A stretch of 64,000 bases of DNA, from positions 209,591 through 273,590 of the forward strand of contig NZ_JAMQCO010000007.1 in NCBI RefSeq assembly GCF_023702225.1, read 5' to 3'. Source of the DNA: Aureimonas altamirensis (GTDB lineage Bacteria; Pseudomonadota; Alphaproteobacteria; Rhizobiales; Rhizobiaceae). Position numbers and translations under genes: made by a program. The number at the start of each line of letters is the position of its first letter. Within the stretch, counting starts at the first letter, position 1. The notes beneath the pieces were generated by a model. It did not search any database, was not told the origin of the DNA, and saw only the letters and a program-made list of their open reading frames with translations. Of this stretch, positions 8,835 to 18,056 are shown piece by piece.

Positions 8835-9620
8835 ATGCGCGCACTCAAGCTCGTCTTCGGCATCGCGGCCATCGTGTTCCTGCTGCTGCCCATCGTCGCG
8901 ATCCTGCCGCTGGCCTTTACCGATTCGGTCTTCCTGAATTACCCGATCCCCGGCTTTTCGCTGCGCTGGTTCGAACAATTGGGCGCCGGGGCGTGGCAGC
9001 GATCCATCGTCAACAGCCTCATCATCGGCGGCGGGGCCACGCTGGTCTCCGTCGTCCTCGGAACGCTCGCCGCACTGGGGTTGGCGGGAAGCGCCCTGCC
9101 CTTCGCAGGCCTGTTCCGCACGGTCTTCCTGCTGCCGATGGTCGTGCCGGCGGTTGTCCTGGGCGTCGGCCTCCAGATATCGCTGGCGCGGATCGGCCTT
9201 TCCTCCACCTATCTCGGCGTCATCGTCTCGCATTCGGTGCTGTGCATCCCCTTCGTCATCGTCAGCGTATCCACCGCGCTGGCCGGTATCGACCGCACCT
9301 CCCTGCGGGCAGCGGCCAGCCTCGGCGCCAATCCATTCACCGTCTTCCGCCGCGTGACCATGCCTCTTGCCGCGCCCGGCATCGTGACCGGCGCGGTCTT
9401 CGCCTTCGCCACTTCGCTGGACGAGGTGGTGCTGACGCTGTTCGTCGCCGGCCCGAACCAGCGCACGCTGGCCCGCCAGATGTTCTCCTCCATCCGCGAG
9501 AATATCAGCCCGGCCGTGGCCGCCGCAGCGTTCCTGCTCATTCTCGGGACGCTGCTTCTGGCCGGACTGGCCGCGCTGCTGCGGTGGCGGCAGGAAAGAT
9601 CGCTGGCCGCCAAGGTCTGA
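8835..9620 (+). CDS. Polyamine-type ABC transporter permease (PotC-like)
   Basis: 261 residues starting at ATG 8835, one base after the stop of the previous gene. An earlier in-frame ATG at 8742 lies inside the upstream permease and is rejected. Six predicted helices and the EAA loop (RAAASLGANPFTVFRRVTMPLAAPG) are present. It completes a four-component importer that is followed by an aminotransferase after 76 bases. Confidence 0.9.
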   Translation: MRALKLVFGIAAIVFLLLPIVAILPLAFTDSVFLNYPIPGFSLRWFEQLGAGAWQRSIVNSLIIGGGATLVSVVLGTLAALGLAGSALPFAGLFRTVFLLPMVVPAVVLGVGLQISLARIGLSSTYLGVIVSHSVLCIPFVIVSVSTALAGIDRTSLRAAASLGANPFTVFRRVTMPLAAPGIVTGAVFAFATSLDEVVLTLFVAGPNQRTLARQMFSSIRENISPAVAAAAFLLILGTLLLAGLAALLRWRQERSLAAKV

Positions 9621-9696
9621 AGCGCATTATGAAGATCGCATATCCGTCAGCAAACCTTATGGTTTTGACGGCCTCACAGGGAAAGGAACTGCCATC

Positions 9697-11085
9697 ATGT
9701 CTGCGGCGCTGCCGAATTCCGTCTATGCGAGGGATGTGGAATATATCCTCCATCCCGTCACCAATGCCCGCAAGCATGAGGAGACCGGCCCCATCGTGAT
9801 CGACCGGGGCGAAGGCATCTATGTCTTCGACGATCAGGGCAAGCAGTATATCGAGGCGATGGCCGGCCTGTGGAGCGTGGCCGTCGGCTTCGGCGAGAAG
9901 CGCATCGCGGATGCCGCCTATGCCCAGCTCCAGAAGCTGCCCTATTACCACACGTTCAGCCACAAGACGAACGAGCCATCGGTGGACCTGGCGGAAACGC
10001 TGGTCAAGATGACGCCGGCCAGCGTCAACCGGGTGTTCTTCACCAATTCCGGCTCGGAAGCCAACGACACCGTCGTCAAGCTGATCTGGTATTACAACAA
10101 TGCGCGCGGCCGCCCGGAAAAGAAGAAGTTCCTGTCGCGCCAGAATGCCTACCACGGCATCACCATGGTATCCGGGTCGCTGACCGGACTGCCGGTCAAC
10201 CACCGCGATTTCGACCTGCCGATCATCCCGGTGCGGCACCTGACCTGCCCGCATTACTGGCGCTTCGGCCAGCCCGGTGAAACGGAAGCGCAGTTCACCG
10301 AGCGGCTCGCGCAGGAGCTCGAGGACACGATCGCGACGGAGGGGGCGGAAACCATCGCCGCCTTCATCGGCGAGCCGCTGATGGGCGCCGGCGGCGTGCT
10401 GCCGCCGCCGGAGGGCTATTGGGCGCGCGTGCAGGAAATCTGCCGCAAGCACGATATACTGATCGTCGCGGACGAGGTCATCAACGGCTTCGGACGTCTC
10501 GGCACCACCTTCGCCTGTGAATATTACGGTATCGAGCCCGACGTGCTGGTGACCTCCAAGCAGATCGCCTCGTCCTACGCGCCGTTGGCGGCGGTGCTGA
10601 TCTCCGACGCGATCTACCAGGGGATTGCCGACAACACGGCAAAGATCGGCACGCTCGGCCATGGCTTCACGACGACGGGGCATCCCGTGTCCTGCGCCAT
10701 CGCCAACGAGAACCTCGCCATCATCCGCGAGCGTAACCTTGTCGAGAATGCCGCGCGCTCCGGCGCAGTCCTGCAGGAAGAGCTGAAGCGTTTCCGCGAC
10801 CATCCGCTGGTCGGCGACGTACGGGGCGTCGGCCTGATCGCGGCGGTGGAACTTGTGGCGGACAAGGCGACCAAGGCGCGCTTCGACCCCGTAGGCCGGG
10901 CGGGCGGGACACTCTTCGCCAAGGGGCACGAACATGGCGTGATCATCCGCGCCATCGGCGACCAGATCGCCTTCTGCCCGCCGCTCATCATCACGGAAGG
11001 CGAGGTGCGGGAGATGGTCTCCCGCTTCGGCAAGGCGCTGGACGACACCTATGCCGCCCTCAAGGCGGACGGCACCGTAGCCTGA
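9697..11085 (+). CDS. Class III PLP-dependent aminotransferase (omega-amino acid/diamine:pyruvate type)
   Basis: 462 residues. The PLP lysine is Lys288 in LVTSKQIASSYAPL, preceded by the VADEVINGFGRLG motif whose Asp contacts the cofactor ring. FFTNSGSEANDTVVKL and AYHGITMVSGSLTG complete the family pattern. Members transfer the amino group from putrescine, beta-alanine, taurine or similar donors to pyruvate. Placement at the end of a polyamine-type importer operon suggests it performs the first step on the imported amine. The preferred donor is not predictable here. Confidence 0.87.
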   Translation: MSAALPNSVYARDVEYILHPVTNARKHEETGPIVIDRGEGIYVFDDQGKQYIEAMAGLWSVAVGFGEKRIADAAYAQLQKLPYYHTFSHKTNEPSVDLAETLVKMTPASVNRVFFTNSGSEANDTVVKLIWYYNNARGRPEKKKFLSRQNAYHGITMVSGSLTGLPVNHRDFDLPIIPVRHLTCPHYWRFGQPGETEAQFTERLAQELEDTIATEGAETIAAFIGEPLMGAGGVLPPPEGYWARVQEICRKHDILIVADEVINGFGRLGTTFACEYYGIEPDVLVTSKQIASSYAPLAAVLISDAIYQGIADNTAKIGTLGHGFTTTGHPVSCAIANENLAIIRERNLVENAARSGAVLQEELKRFRDHPLVGDVRGVGLIAAVELVADKATKARFDPVGRAGGTLFAKGHEHGVIIRAIGDQIAFCPPLIITEGEVREMVSRFGKALDDTYAALKADGTVA

Positions 11086-11102
11086 CCTTCGATCGACGCT
11101 GT

Positions 11103-11138
11103 CAAAGGGCCGGGGCAAAGGCTTCGGCTCTTTGTTTT
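11103..11138 (+). terminator. Rho-independent terminator after the aminotransferase gene
   Basis: A 9-base stem (CAAAGGGCC with GGCTCTTTG, one G-T pair) encloses a 14-base loop and is followed by TTTT. It begins 18 bases after the stop of the aminotransferase gene and separates the uptake/catabolic block from the Fic gene. Confidence 0.6.
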
Positions 11139-11183
11139 GCAGATTTTTTAATTTTTGAGAGTGAAAGCCATTTGAGTATCTAG

Positions 11184-11213
11184 TGTGATAGGCAACGTGC
11201 GTTGAATATCACA
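11184..11213. promoter_or_regulatory. 30-base near-perfect palindrome upstream of fic
   Basis: Two nested inverted repeats share one centre: outer arms TGTGATA and TATCACA, inner arms CAACG and CGTTG, separated by 2-base mismatches (GG/AA) and a 2-base centre (TG). It lies 23-52 bases before the Fic start codon in an AT-rich spacer. The symmetry and position suit a dimeric repressor site. The Fic protein has a C-terminal winged-helix-like segment and could bind it itself. A tight hairpin in the mRNA is also possible. Confidence 0.5.
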
Positions 11214-11235
11214 TCTTCCGCTTTATGAGACTCAA

Positions 11236-12372
11236 ATGAGCGACATTCGCAACTTCGACTTCAACGATGCGGTCGATTACCATTATGGTCGTTTCCCGCC
11301 GCGCTCGCTTGATGCGGGACGGCTGATCGGCCCAATCGCGTCGGCCTCCGCAGCGCTTGCCAGATACGATCAGATGCTGAAGGGGATGCACAACAGCGAA
11401 ATCCTGCTGACTCCTCTCCGCAGTCAGGAAGCCGTTGTCTCATCTCGAATGGAGGGGACGATAAGCACGCTGGATGAGGTACTGCAATACGGTGCCGATC
11501 AGGAGGGTGATGATGCACCACCCGAGTCGGGTTACCGAAGCGAAGCAGTAGAAGTGTTCCTCTATGGGCGCGCCTTGACCTACGCCCAACGCAGCCTTGA
11601 GGACAACGCACCGCTTTCGCCCTGGCTCATTCGTTCGGCCCACCGTGTCCTTCTGGGTTTCGGACGAGGAGCCCACCTGGCGCCGGGAGACTTCAAGACC
11701 GAGCAGAATTACCTTGCGGACAGGTCGCGTCGCAAAATCCAGTTCGTGCCGATCCGACCAGAGCAGCTTGATGTGGGCCTCGAGCGGCTATTCGCCTTTA
11801 TCGAGGATGACCAGTGCCAGATACTTTTGCGCACGGCCATCGCCCATCTCGAGTTTGAGGCACTTCACCCATTCAAGGATGGGAACGGCCGTATCGGCCG
11901 CATGATCATCACGTTGATGCTTTGGAAGTTCGGCGCCATCAGCGCACCGCACTTCTATATCAGTAACTATCTGGAAGATCGTCGTGATGAATATATCGAC
12001 AGAATGCGAGAAGTCTCGCGCAGCGATGACTGGACCGGATGGGCGGTGTTTTTCCTCGAAGCCTTGGAAGCGCAGGCCAACAAGAACCTTGCTACCGCCG
12101 AGTCCATCCGCATTCTTTACGACACGCTCAAGAAGGATTTCCCCAAGCTCCTGAACTCACAATGGAGCACCGCGGCGCTCGACTTCCTGTTCTCCAGACC
12201 GGTTTTCAGGAACAACGTTTTTACATCACGATCGGGGATTCCGGCCCCGACGGCGCACCGCTTCACCCGCGTATTGGTCGAGAGCGGACTTCTGCAGACG
12301 ATAGAAGCATCTGCAGGCCGACGGCCTGCACTCTATCGGTTCGAACCCTTGCTAAAGCTTGTCCGCGACTAA
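11236..12372 (+). CDS. Fic-family AMP-transferase with N-terminal inhibitory motif
   Basis: 378 residues. The Fic core HPFKDGNGRIGR spans 211-222, with catalytic His211 and the phosphate-binding GNGR loop. Upstream, SSRMEG (69-74) fits the inhibitory consensus [S/T]xxxE[G/N], so this is a class II, self-inhibited enzyme, and Glu73 would block ATP. A Fic/DOC N-terminal domain precedes it. The C-terminal ~80 residues (STAALDFLF, SGIPAPTAHRFTRVLVESG) look like a winged helix. Members adenylylate hydroxyl groups of protein targets. No separate antitoxin gene is adjacent. The 3' end overlaps the convergent kinase gene by 21 bases. Confidence 0.9.
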   Translation: MSDIRNFDFNDAVDYHYGRFPPRSLDAGRLIGPIASASAALARYDQMLKGMHNSEILLTPLRSQEAVVSSRMEGTISTLDEVLQYGADQEGDDAPPESGYRSEAVEVFLYGRALTYAQRSLEDNAPLSPWLIRSAHRVLLGFGRGAHLAPGDFKTEQNYLADRSRRKIQFVPIRPEQLDVGLERLFAFIEDDQCQILLRTAIAHLEFEALHPFKDGNGRIGRMIITLMLWKFGAISAPHFYISNYLEDRRDEYIDRMREVSRSDDWTGWAVFFLEALEAQANKNLATAESIRILYDTLKKDFPKLLNSQWSTAALDFLFSRPVFRNNVFTSRSGIPAPTAHRFTRVLVESGLLQTIEASAGRRPALYRFEPLLKLVRD

Positions 12373-14973
12373 GCCTGCCGGCGCGGCGACACCACCGAAC
12401 ACCCCGGAAATGGCCTTCTCGAGCCCACGCATGTCGTAGGGCTTGGACAGGATTGTGGTGCGTGCCGGGTCGAAAGCCTCGATGCCGTCGACATGCCTGT
12501 CGCCCGTGGCGAACACGATGCCTATTTCGGGGCGCAGTTCCAGCGCGCGCCGCGCCAGTTCCGGCCCCGAAATCCCGGGCAGGTTCACATCCGTCACCAG
12601 CACGTTCACCGGCATGGTCTGCAGCGCGGTCGTCGCCTCTTCCGCACTGCCGGCCTCGACCACGAGATGCCCCATTTCCTTCAGGAGTTCGGCCGTGTTC
12701 ATGCGGATCATCATGTCGTCTTCGACCAGCATGACCGAAATGCCGACGACATTGGCCTTCTTGCCGTCACTGCCCGTGGCCGTGGCGTCGGCCGGGGGCA
12801 GCGGCGCCGCGCCCGAATTGACCTGCGCCTGGTTCGCCAACACATGGCGCACCTTCCGCGCGAGCGCCTCGCGCGTGTACGGCTTGGACAGAAGGTTGAC
12901 CCCGGCATCCAGCCGGCCGCCATGCACGATCGAATTCTCCGTGTAGCCCGAGGTGAACAGAACCGCGACGCCCGGCAGGCGCTCGCGCGTCTTGCGGGCA
13001 AGCTCGGGGCTTTTCAGCGCGCCCGGCATGACCACGTCCGTAAACAGAAGGTCGATCGGGATGCCGCTTTCCACCACGCTCAGCGCGGAAGTCGCATCCA
13101 CCGCCTTCAGGACGCGATAGCCGAGTTCGCCCAGCATCTCGACGACGGTGGCGCGCACCTCGTCGTCGTCTTCCACCACCAGGACGGTTTCCGTGCCGCC
13201 GGACACAGGCCCGTTGTCCACTTCGACTTCCAGGTCTTCCGCCTCGACGGCGCGCGGCAAGTACAGCCGGATCGTGGTCCCGTGGCCGGGTTCCGAATAG
13301 ATCTTCACGTGCCCGCCCGACTGCTTGACGAAACCGTAGACCATCGACAGGCCGAGGCCCGAACCCTTGCCTTCGCTCTTGGTGGAGAAGAAGGGCTCGT
13401 AGACGCGCTCCATCACCTCCGGCGTCATGCCGCAGCCGGTGTCCGAAACCGCCAGCATCACGTACTGGCCGGGCGTCACCTCCTCGTGCGCACGCGCATA
13501 GTCGTCGTCCAGGCTGGCGTTGCCGAGTTCGATCGTCAGCCGCCCCTGCCCGTCCATCGCATCGCGCGCGTTGATCGCAAGGTTCAATAACGCGTTCTCG
13601 ATCTGTGTCGGGTCGATGAAGGTGTTCCACAGGCCGCCGCCGACCACCGTCTCGACCTCGATCCCCTCGCCGATGGCACGGCGCAGCATATCGTCCATGC
13701 CGCGCACGAAGCGCGTCACGTTGACGACCTTGGGCTCCAGCGCCTGCCGCCGGCCGAAAGCCAGCAATTGCGCCGCCAGCTTCGATCCGCGGGATACGCC
13801 GGCCATGGCATTGGCGACGCGGCGCTCTGCCCGTTCATTGCCGGCGATGTCGTTGGCCAGCAATTGCAGATTGCCGGACACCACCTGCAGCAGATTGTTG
13901 AAATCGTGCGCGACGCCGCCGGTCAGCTTGCCGATGCTCTCCATCTTCTGCGCCTGCGCCAGGGCGATCTCGGCCTGGCGCCTTTCGGCGATGGCCTCCA
14001 CGATGCGGGTCTCCAGCGTCTCGTTGAGCTGGCGGAGCTGGTCTTCGGCACGCTGGCGGTGGCGGATCTGGCGCTCGAGCTGTTCGGCATGCTCCTGCAG
14101 GGCGATCTCCTGCCGGTGCTTTTCCGTGACGTCCGTATGGACGCCGACCCATTCGCGGATGCTGCCGTCGTCGCCAAGGCTCGGCACGGCGCGGATGGAG
14201 AACCAGCGCCATTCGCCATCCTTGCGGCGCACGCGATGCTGGAAAACGAAGGTCTTTCGCTCGGCGACCGCCTCGTTCCATGCGGCGACGCTCGCCGCAC
14301 GGTCATCCGGGTGGACGGCTTCGGACCAGCCGAAACCCGCGCATTCCTCTTGCGTCTGGCCGGTCAGCGCCTGCCAGCCCGGCTGCGGGCCGGACATGCG
14401 CCCCTCGGGATCATTGGTCCAGACGATCCCGTCCACCGCCGCCACGGCCGCTTCGAAACGCCTGGTGCTGTGCAGCAGCTCGCGCCGCATGCGGACACGG
14501 CCCGTATTCTCGACCACGGTGCACAACACGCCGCCGACGGTATCCTCGTCGATGTAGATCGGCGTGTAGAAAAGGTCGAAATACACCTCCTCCATCACGC
14601 CGCTGCGGTTCAGCACCATCAACTGGTCATGGAAAGCCTGCACCTCGCCGCGCATGCCGGTTTCCAGCACCTGGCGATTGAAGTCCCAGATCTCGGGCCA
14701 CACCTCGTCGACGCGTCCGCCGAAAGCATGCGGATGATGGCGCCCGGCAATGGCGATATAGCCGTCATTGTAGATCATCCGGTGCTCCGGGCCCCACATC
14801 AGGACCTTCGGCACCGGGGAATCGATCATCACGTCCACGGTGACGCGCAGGTTCGGGCACCAGCTTTCGAGCGGGCCCAGCCCCGTCAAGTGCCAGTCGT
14901 AGGCACGCAGAAGCGCGCCCGTATCACCGCCGCGCGGTGGTTTGGAGCCGAAGGATATGGCCTGGTCGGTCAT
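12352..14973 (-). CDS. Hybrid sensor histidine kinase with two PAS and two receiver domains
   Basis: 873 residues with no clear membrane segment, so probably a cytosolic sensor. Order: PAS-like region (about 20-150), PAS/PAC (about 165-285, ending GVHTDVTEKH), a coiled coil, and a HisKA domain with the phosphorylated His in GGVAHDFNNLLQVV. The ATPase domain follows with N-box LLNLAINARDAMDG and G-boxes VSDTGCGM and GKGSGLGLSMVYG. Two receiver domains come last (VLVVEDDDEV...LLFTDVVMPG and VMLVEDDMMI...VLVTDVNLPG). No partner regulator is next to it. Phosphotransfer to a protein encoded elsewhere is likely. The signal is unknown. Confidence 0.9.
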   Translation of the reverse strand: MTDQAISFGSKPPRGGDTGALLRAYDWHLTGLGPLESWCPNLRVTVDVMIDSPVPKVLMWGPEHRMIYNDGYIAIAGRHHPHAFGGRVDEVWPEIWDFNRQVLETGMRGEVQAFHDQLMVLNRSGVMEEVYFDLFYTPIYIDEDTVGGVLCTVVENTGRVRMRRELLHSTRRFEAAVAAVDGIVWTNDPEGRMSGPQPGWQALTGQTQEECAGFGWSEAVHPDDRAASVAAWNEAVAERKTFVFQHRVRRKDGEWRWFSIRAVPSLGDDGSIREWVGVHTDVTEKHRQEIALQEHAEQLERQIRHRQRAEDQLRQLNETLETRIVEAIAERRQAEIALAQAQKMESIGKLTGGVAHDFNNLLQVVSGNLQLLANDIAGNERAERRVANAMAGVSRGSKLAAQLLAFGRRQALEPKVVNVTRFVRGMDDMLRRAIGEGIEVETVVGGGLWNTFIDPTQIENALLNLAINARDAMDGQGRLTIELGNASLDDDYARAHEEVTPGQYVMLAVSDTGCGMTPEVMERVYEPFFSTKSEGKGSGLGLSMVYGFVKQSGGHVKIYSEPGHGTTIRLYLPRAVEAEDLEVEVDNGPVSGGTETVLVVEDDDEVRATVVEMLGELGYRVLKAVDATSALSVVESGIPIDLLFTDVVMPGALKSPELARKTRERLPGVAVLFTSGYTENSIVHGGRLDAGVNLLSKPYTREALARKVRHVLANQAQVNSGAAPLPPADATATGSDGKKANVVGISVMLVEDDMMIRMNTAELLKEMGHLVVEAGSAEEATTALQTMPVNVLVTDVNLPGISGPELARRALELRPEIGIVFATGDRHVDGIEAFDPARTTILSKPYDMRGLEKAISGVFGGVAAPAGLVADKL

Positions 14974-15042
14974 CTTGGTTCTCGATGGTGGAACGCAGCC
15001 TATATGTCTGTTTCCGCCTGAAAATCAAAATGAAATCTGCGG

Positions 15043-15924
15043 TTATCGTGTCACATTTGCACGCCGCTCGGCGGCCGTCAGGGTGTTCTGCAGCAGGAAG
15101 GCGATCGTCATCGGTCCGACACCGCCGGGAACCGGCGTGATGGCGCCCGCAACCGCGATCGCTTCGTCGAAGGCGACGTCGCCGACCAGGCGGCCCTTTG
15201 CCTGACCTTCGGCCGGCGGCAGCCGGTTGATGCCGACATCGATGACGGTTGCGCCCGGCTTGATCCAGTCGCCCTTCACCATCTCCGCCCGGCCGACCGC
15301 GGGTACGAGGATATCCGCCGTGCGGCACAGGCTTGCCAGGTCCTGCGTGCGCGAATGGGCCATCGTCACCGTCGCGTTGGCGTTGAGCAGCAATTGCGCC
15401 ACCGGCTTGCCGACCAGGTTCGAGCGCCCGATGACGACGGCGGTGAGGCCGTCCATGCGCGGACGCACGCTGCGCGCCAGGTGCATTGCCCCCATCGGCG
15501 TGCACGGTACGAGGCCCGGCAGTCCGGCAACGAGGCGACCGGCATTTTCCGGGTGGAGCCCGTCCACGTCCTTGGCGGGATCGATCGCCAGGATGACCGG
15601 CCCCGCATCCAGCGGAGCGGGCAGCGGCAATTGCACCAGGATGCCGTCGACGGCATCGTCGGCGTTCAGGCGGCGAACCAGCGCCAGGAGATCGTCCTGC
15701 GCCGTATCGGCGGCAAGGCGATGCTCGAAGCTTTCCATGCCGGCCTCGCGCGTCAGCCGCACCTTGGAGGCGACATAGACTTCGCTGGCGGGATCGTTGC
15801 CCACCAGCACCACGGCCAGGCCAGGCCTGCGGCCGTGGCGCGCCGAAAACGCTGCGGCCCTTTCCGCCACCGCCGCGCGGACCTTTGCGGATTCGGCCTT
15901 GCCGTCGATCAGTTTGCCCTGCAT
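15043..15924 (-). CDS. folD: Methylenetetrahydrofolate dehydrogenase/methenyltetrahydrofolate cyclohydrolase
   Basis: Interconverts 5,10-methylene-, 5,10-methenyl- and 10-formyl-tetrahydrofolate in the cytosol. 293 residues from ATG 15924 ([20 protein letters not shown]). The FolD signatures are visible: [13 protein letters not shown] with the catalytic Lys, [27 protein letters not shown] for NADP binding, and [16 protein letters not shown]. An earlier in-frame ATG at 16005 would overlap purU and is rejected. It lies 10 bases after purU, so the two are probably co-transcribed. Confidence 0.95.
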   Translation of the reverse strand: MQGKLIDGKAESAKVRAAVAERAAAFSARHGRRPGLAVVLVGNDPASEVYVASKVRLTREAGMESFEHRLAADTAQDDLLALVRRLNADDAVDGILVQLPLPAPLDAGPVILAIDPAKDVDGLHPENAGRLVAGLPGLVPCTPMGAMHLARSVRPRMDGLTAVVIGRSNLVGKPVAQLLLNANATVTMAHSRTQDLASLCRTADILVPAVGRAEMVKGDWIKPGATVIDVGINRLPPAEGQAKGRLVGDVAFDEAIAVAGAITPVPGGVGPMTIAFLLQNTLTAAERRANVTR

Positions 15925-15934
15925 GGGAAATCCC

Positions 15935-16795
15935 TCAATCCCGGAATACGACGGTCTTGGCACCGTTCGGTATGACACGGCCTTCCAGATGCCAGGTGAT
16001 CGCACGCGCCAGGACGCGGCGTTCGATATCGCGCCCCTTGCGGACGAGATCCTCCGGCGTGTCGTGGTGGGCGATGCGCTCCACGTCCTGCTCGATGATC
16101 GGCCCTTCGTCGAGATCGGCCGTCACGTAGTGCGCCGTCGCACCGATCAGCTTGACCCCGCGGTGATGCGCCTGGTGGTAGGGCCGCGCCCCTTTGAACC
16201 CCGGCAGGAAGGAGTGGTGGATGTTGATGCAGCGGCCGGCCAGCTTCGCGGCCAGCCCATCCGACAGGATCTGCATGTAGCGCGCCAGCACGACGAGGTC
16301 GGCCCCTGTCCGCTGCACGACGCGCCAGACGTCCGCCTCCTGCTCCAGCTTGGTCTGTCTGGTCACGGGCAGATAGTGGAAGGGGATATCCGCAAGATCG
16401 AGATGCGCATAGCTCTCGCGCGGGTAGTTGGCGACGATGCCGACGATGTCCATGGCCAGTTCGCCGATGCGCCAGCGATACAGGAGATCGGCGAGGCAAT
16501 GGTCGAAGCGCGAGACGAGGATGAGAACCTTCTGGCGCCGGGCCGCGCAATTGAGGCTCCAGTCCATGTCGTGGCGCTGCGCAACCGCGTCGAAGGCGCT
16601 GCGCAGCGCTTCGCTGTCGCTGCCGGCCTCGACGAAATTGAAGCGGACCCGCATGAAGAAGCGGCCGGTTTCCGCGTCGTCGAACTGGTGCGCCTCGCGG
16701 ATGTCGGCGCCATGCTCGTAGAGGTGGCGCGACACCGAGGCCACGATGCCCGGCTTGTTCGGGCACGACAGCGACAGGACATACTGGTCGGGCAT
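15935..16795 (-). CDS. purU: Formyltetrahydrofolate deformylase
   Basis: Hydrolyses 10-formyl-tetrahydrofolate to formate and tetrahydrofolate, balancing one-carbon pools. 286 residues from ATG 16795. An N-terminal ACT domain (about 1-80, [20 protein letters not shown]) precedes a formyltransferase domain with the catalytic cluster [33 protein letters not shown]. Next to folD on the same strand, matching a linked one-carbon function. fhs, which makes the substrate, lies 37 kb away in the window. Confidence 0.93.
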   Translation of the reverse strand: MPDQYVLSLSCPNKPGIVASVSRHLYEHGADIREAHQFDDAETGRFFMRVRFNFVEAGSDSEALRSAFDAVAQRHDMDWSLNCAARRQKVLILVSRFDHCLADLLYRWRIGELAMDIVGIVANYPRESYAHLDLADIPFHYLPVTRQTKLEQEADVWRVVQRTGADLVVLARYMQILSDGLAAKLAGRCINIHHSFLPGFKGARPYHQAHHRGVKLIGATAHYVTADLDEGPIIEQDVERIAHHDTPEDLVRKGRDIERRVLARAITWHLEGRVIPNGAKTVVFRD

Positions 16796-16868
16796 GGCGG
16801 CGACTCCACGGAAGGGATGTTGCACCGCCTATAGATCATCCCGGCCCTTGCGCAAACCGCGTTACGCC

Positions 16869-18056
16869 TCACCGGCGCTGGTTGTAGACGTCGATGCAGA
16901 CGGCTCCCAGGAGCACGATGCCCTTGATGACCTGCTGGTAATCGATGCCGATGCCCAGGATGGACATGCCATTGTTCATGACGCCCATGATGAAGGCGCC
17001 GATCACCGCGCCCACCACCTTGCCGACACCGCCATAGGCCGAAGCGCCGCCGATGAAGCAGGCTGCGATGACGTCCAGCTCGAAGCCGAGGCCCGCCTTG
17101 GGGGTTGCCGTGTTCAGCCGCGCGGCAAAGATCAGGCCCGCCAGCGCCGCCAGGACGCCCATGTTGACGAATGTCAGGAAGGTCAGTCGCTCGGTCATGA
17201 CGCCCGAGAGCTTCGCCGCCTTCTCGTTGCCGCCGACGGCATAGATCTGCCGCCCGATGGTGGTCCGGTTGGCGACGAAGGCGTAAAGCGCGATCAGCGC
17301 CACCATGATGATGAGCACGTTGGGCAGGCCGCGCAGCGATGCGAGCAGGTAGGTGAAATAGGTGATCACGCAGAAGAGCACGATGTTCTTCAGGACGAAG
17401 AAGCCGTAGGGCTCCGTTTCGGTCTGGTGGCGCTGCTGGCGCGCCCTGTTGCGGAAGTTGAGATAGACCAGCCCCAGCGCCAGCACGGTGCCGAGGATCA
17501 GCGACGTCAGCTTCAGCCCCGGCGTCGCGAAGACATCGGGGATGAACCCGGACGACAGGCGCTGGAAGGTGGTCGGAAAGGGCCCGACGGAAGCACCGCC
17601 GAGCACGGCGAGGCTGAGCCCCTTGAACACCAGCATGCCCGCCAGCGTCACGATGAAGGAGGGGATGCGCAGATAGGCGACGAACCAGCCCTGCGCCGCC
17701 CCGATGGCCGCTCCGATGGCGAGGCAGATGGCAACGGCGGCGATGGCGGGCATGTCGAGCCTGACCATCAGCACCGCGGCGACCGCGCCCACGAAGCCGG
17801 CGACGGAACCGACCGATAGGTCGATATGGCCCGATACGATCACCAGAAGCATGCCGAGCGCCATGATGACGATATAGCTGTTCTGCAGGATCAGATTGGT
17901 CAGGTTCAACGGCCGCATCAGCGTACCGTCGGTCATGACCTGGAAGAAGATCATGATCGCAAGCAGCGACAGCAGCATTCCGTATTCGCGCAGATTGTTC
18001 TTCAGGAAGCCGCTATAGCTGCGCGTTTCCCCGATGGTTGCCGGATTGTCGCTCAT
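16869..18056 (-). CDS. gguB: Sugar ABC transporter permease (GguB/MmsB-like)
   Basis: 395 residues, about 10-11 predicted helices, with the BPD-transp-2 family pattern [19 protein letters not shown] near residue 80 and [17 protein letters not shown] near the C-terminus. It forms the channel of a monosaccharide importer. The gene overlaps the ATPase gene by 4 bases and shares its operon with a ChvE-like binding protein and the galactose-oxidation enzymes. Galactose/glucose/arabinose-type substrates are therefore likely. Confidence 0.88.
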   Translation of the reverse strand: MSDNPATIGETRSYSGFLKNNLREYGMLLSLLAIMIFFQVMTDGTLMRPLNLTNLILQNSYIVIMALGMLLVIVSGHIDLSVGSVAGFVGAVAAVLMVRLDMPAIAAVAICLAIGAAIGAAQGWFVAYLRIPSFIVTLAGMLVFKGLSLAVLGGASVGPFPTTFQRLSSGFIPDVFATPGLKLTSLILGTVLALGLVYLNFRNRARQQRHQTETEPYGFFVLKNIVLFCVITYFTYLLASLRGLPNVLIIMVALIALYAFVANRTTIGRQIYAVGGNEKAAKLSGVMTERLTFLTFVNMGVLAALAGLIFAARLNTATPKAGLGFELDVIAACFIGGASAYGGVGKVVGAVIGAFIMGVMNNGMSILGIGIDYQQVIKGIVLLGAVCIDVYNQRR

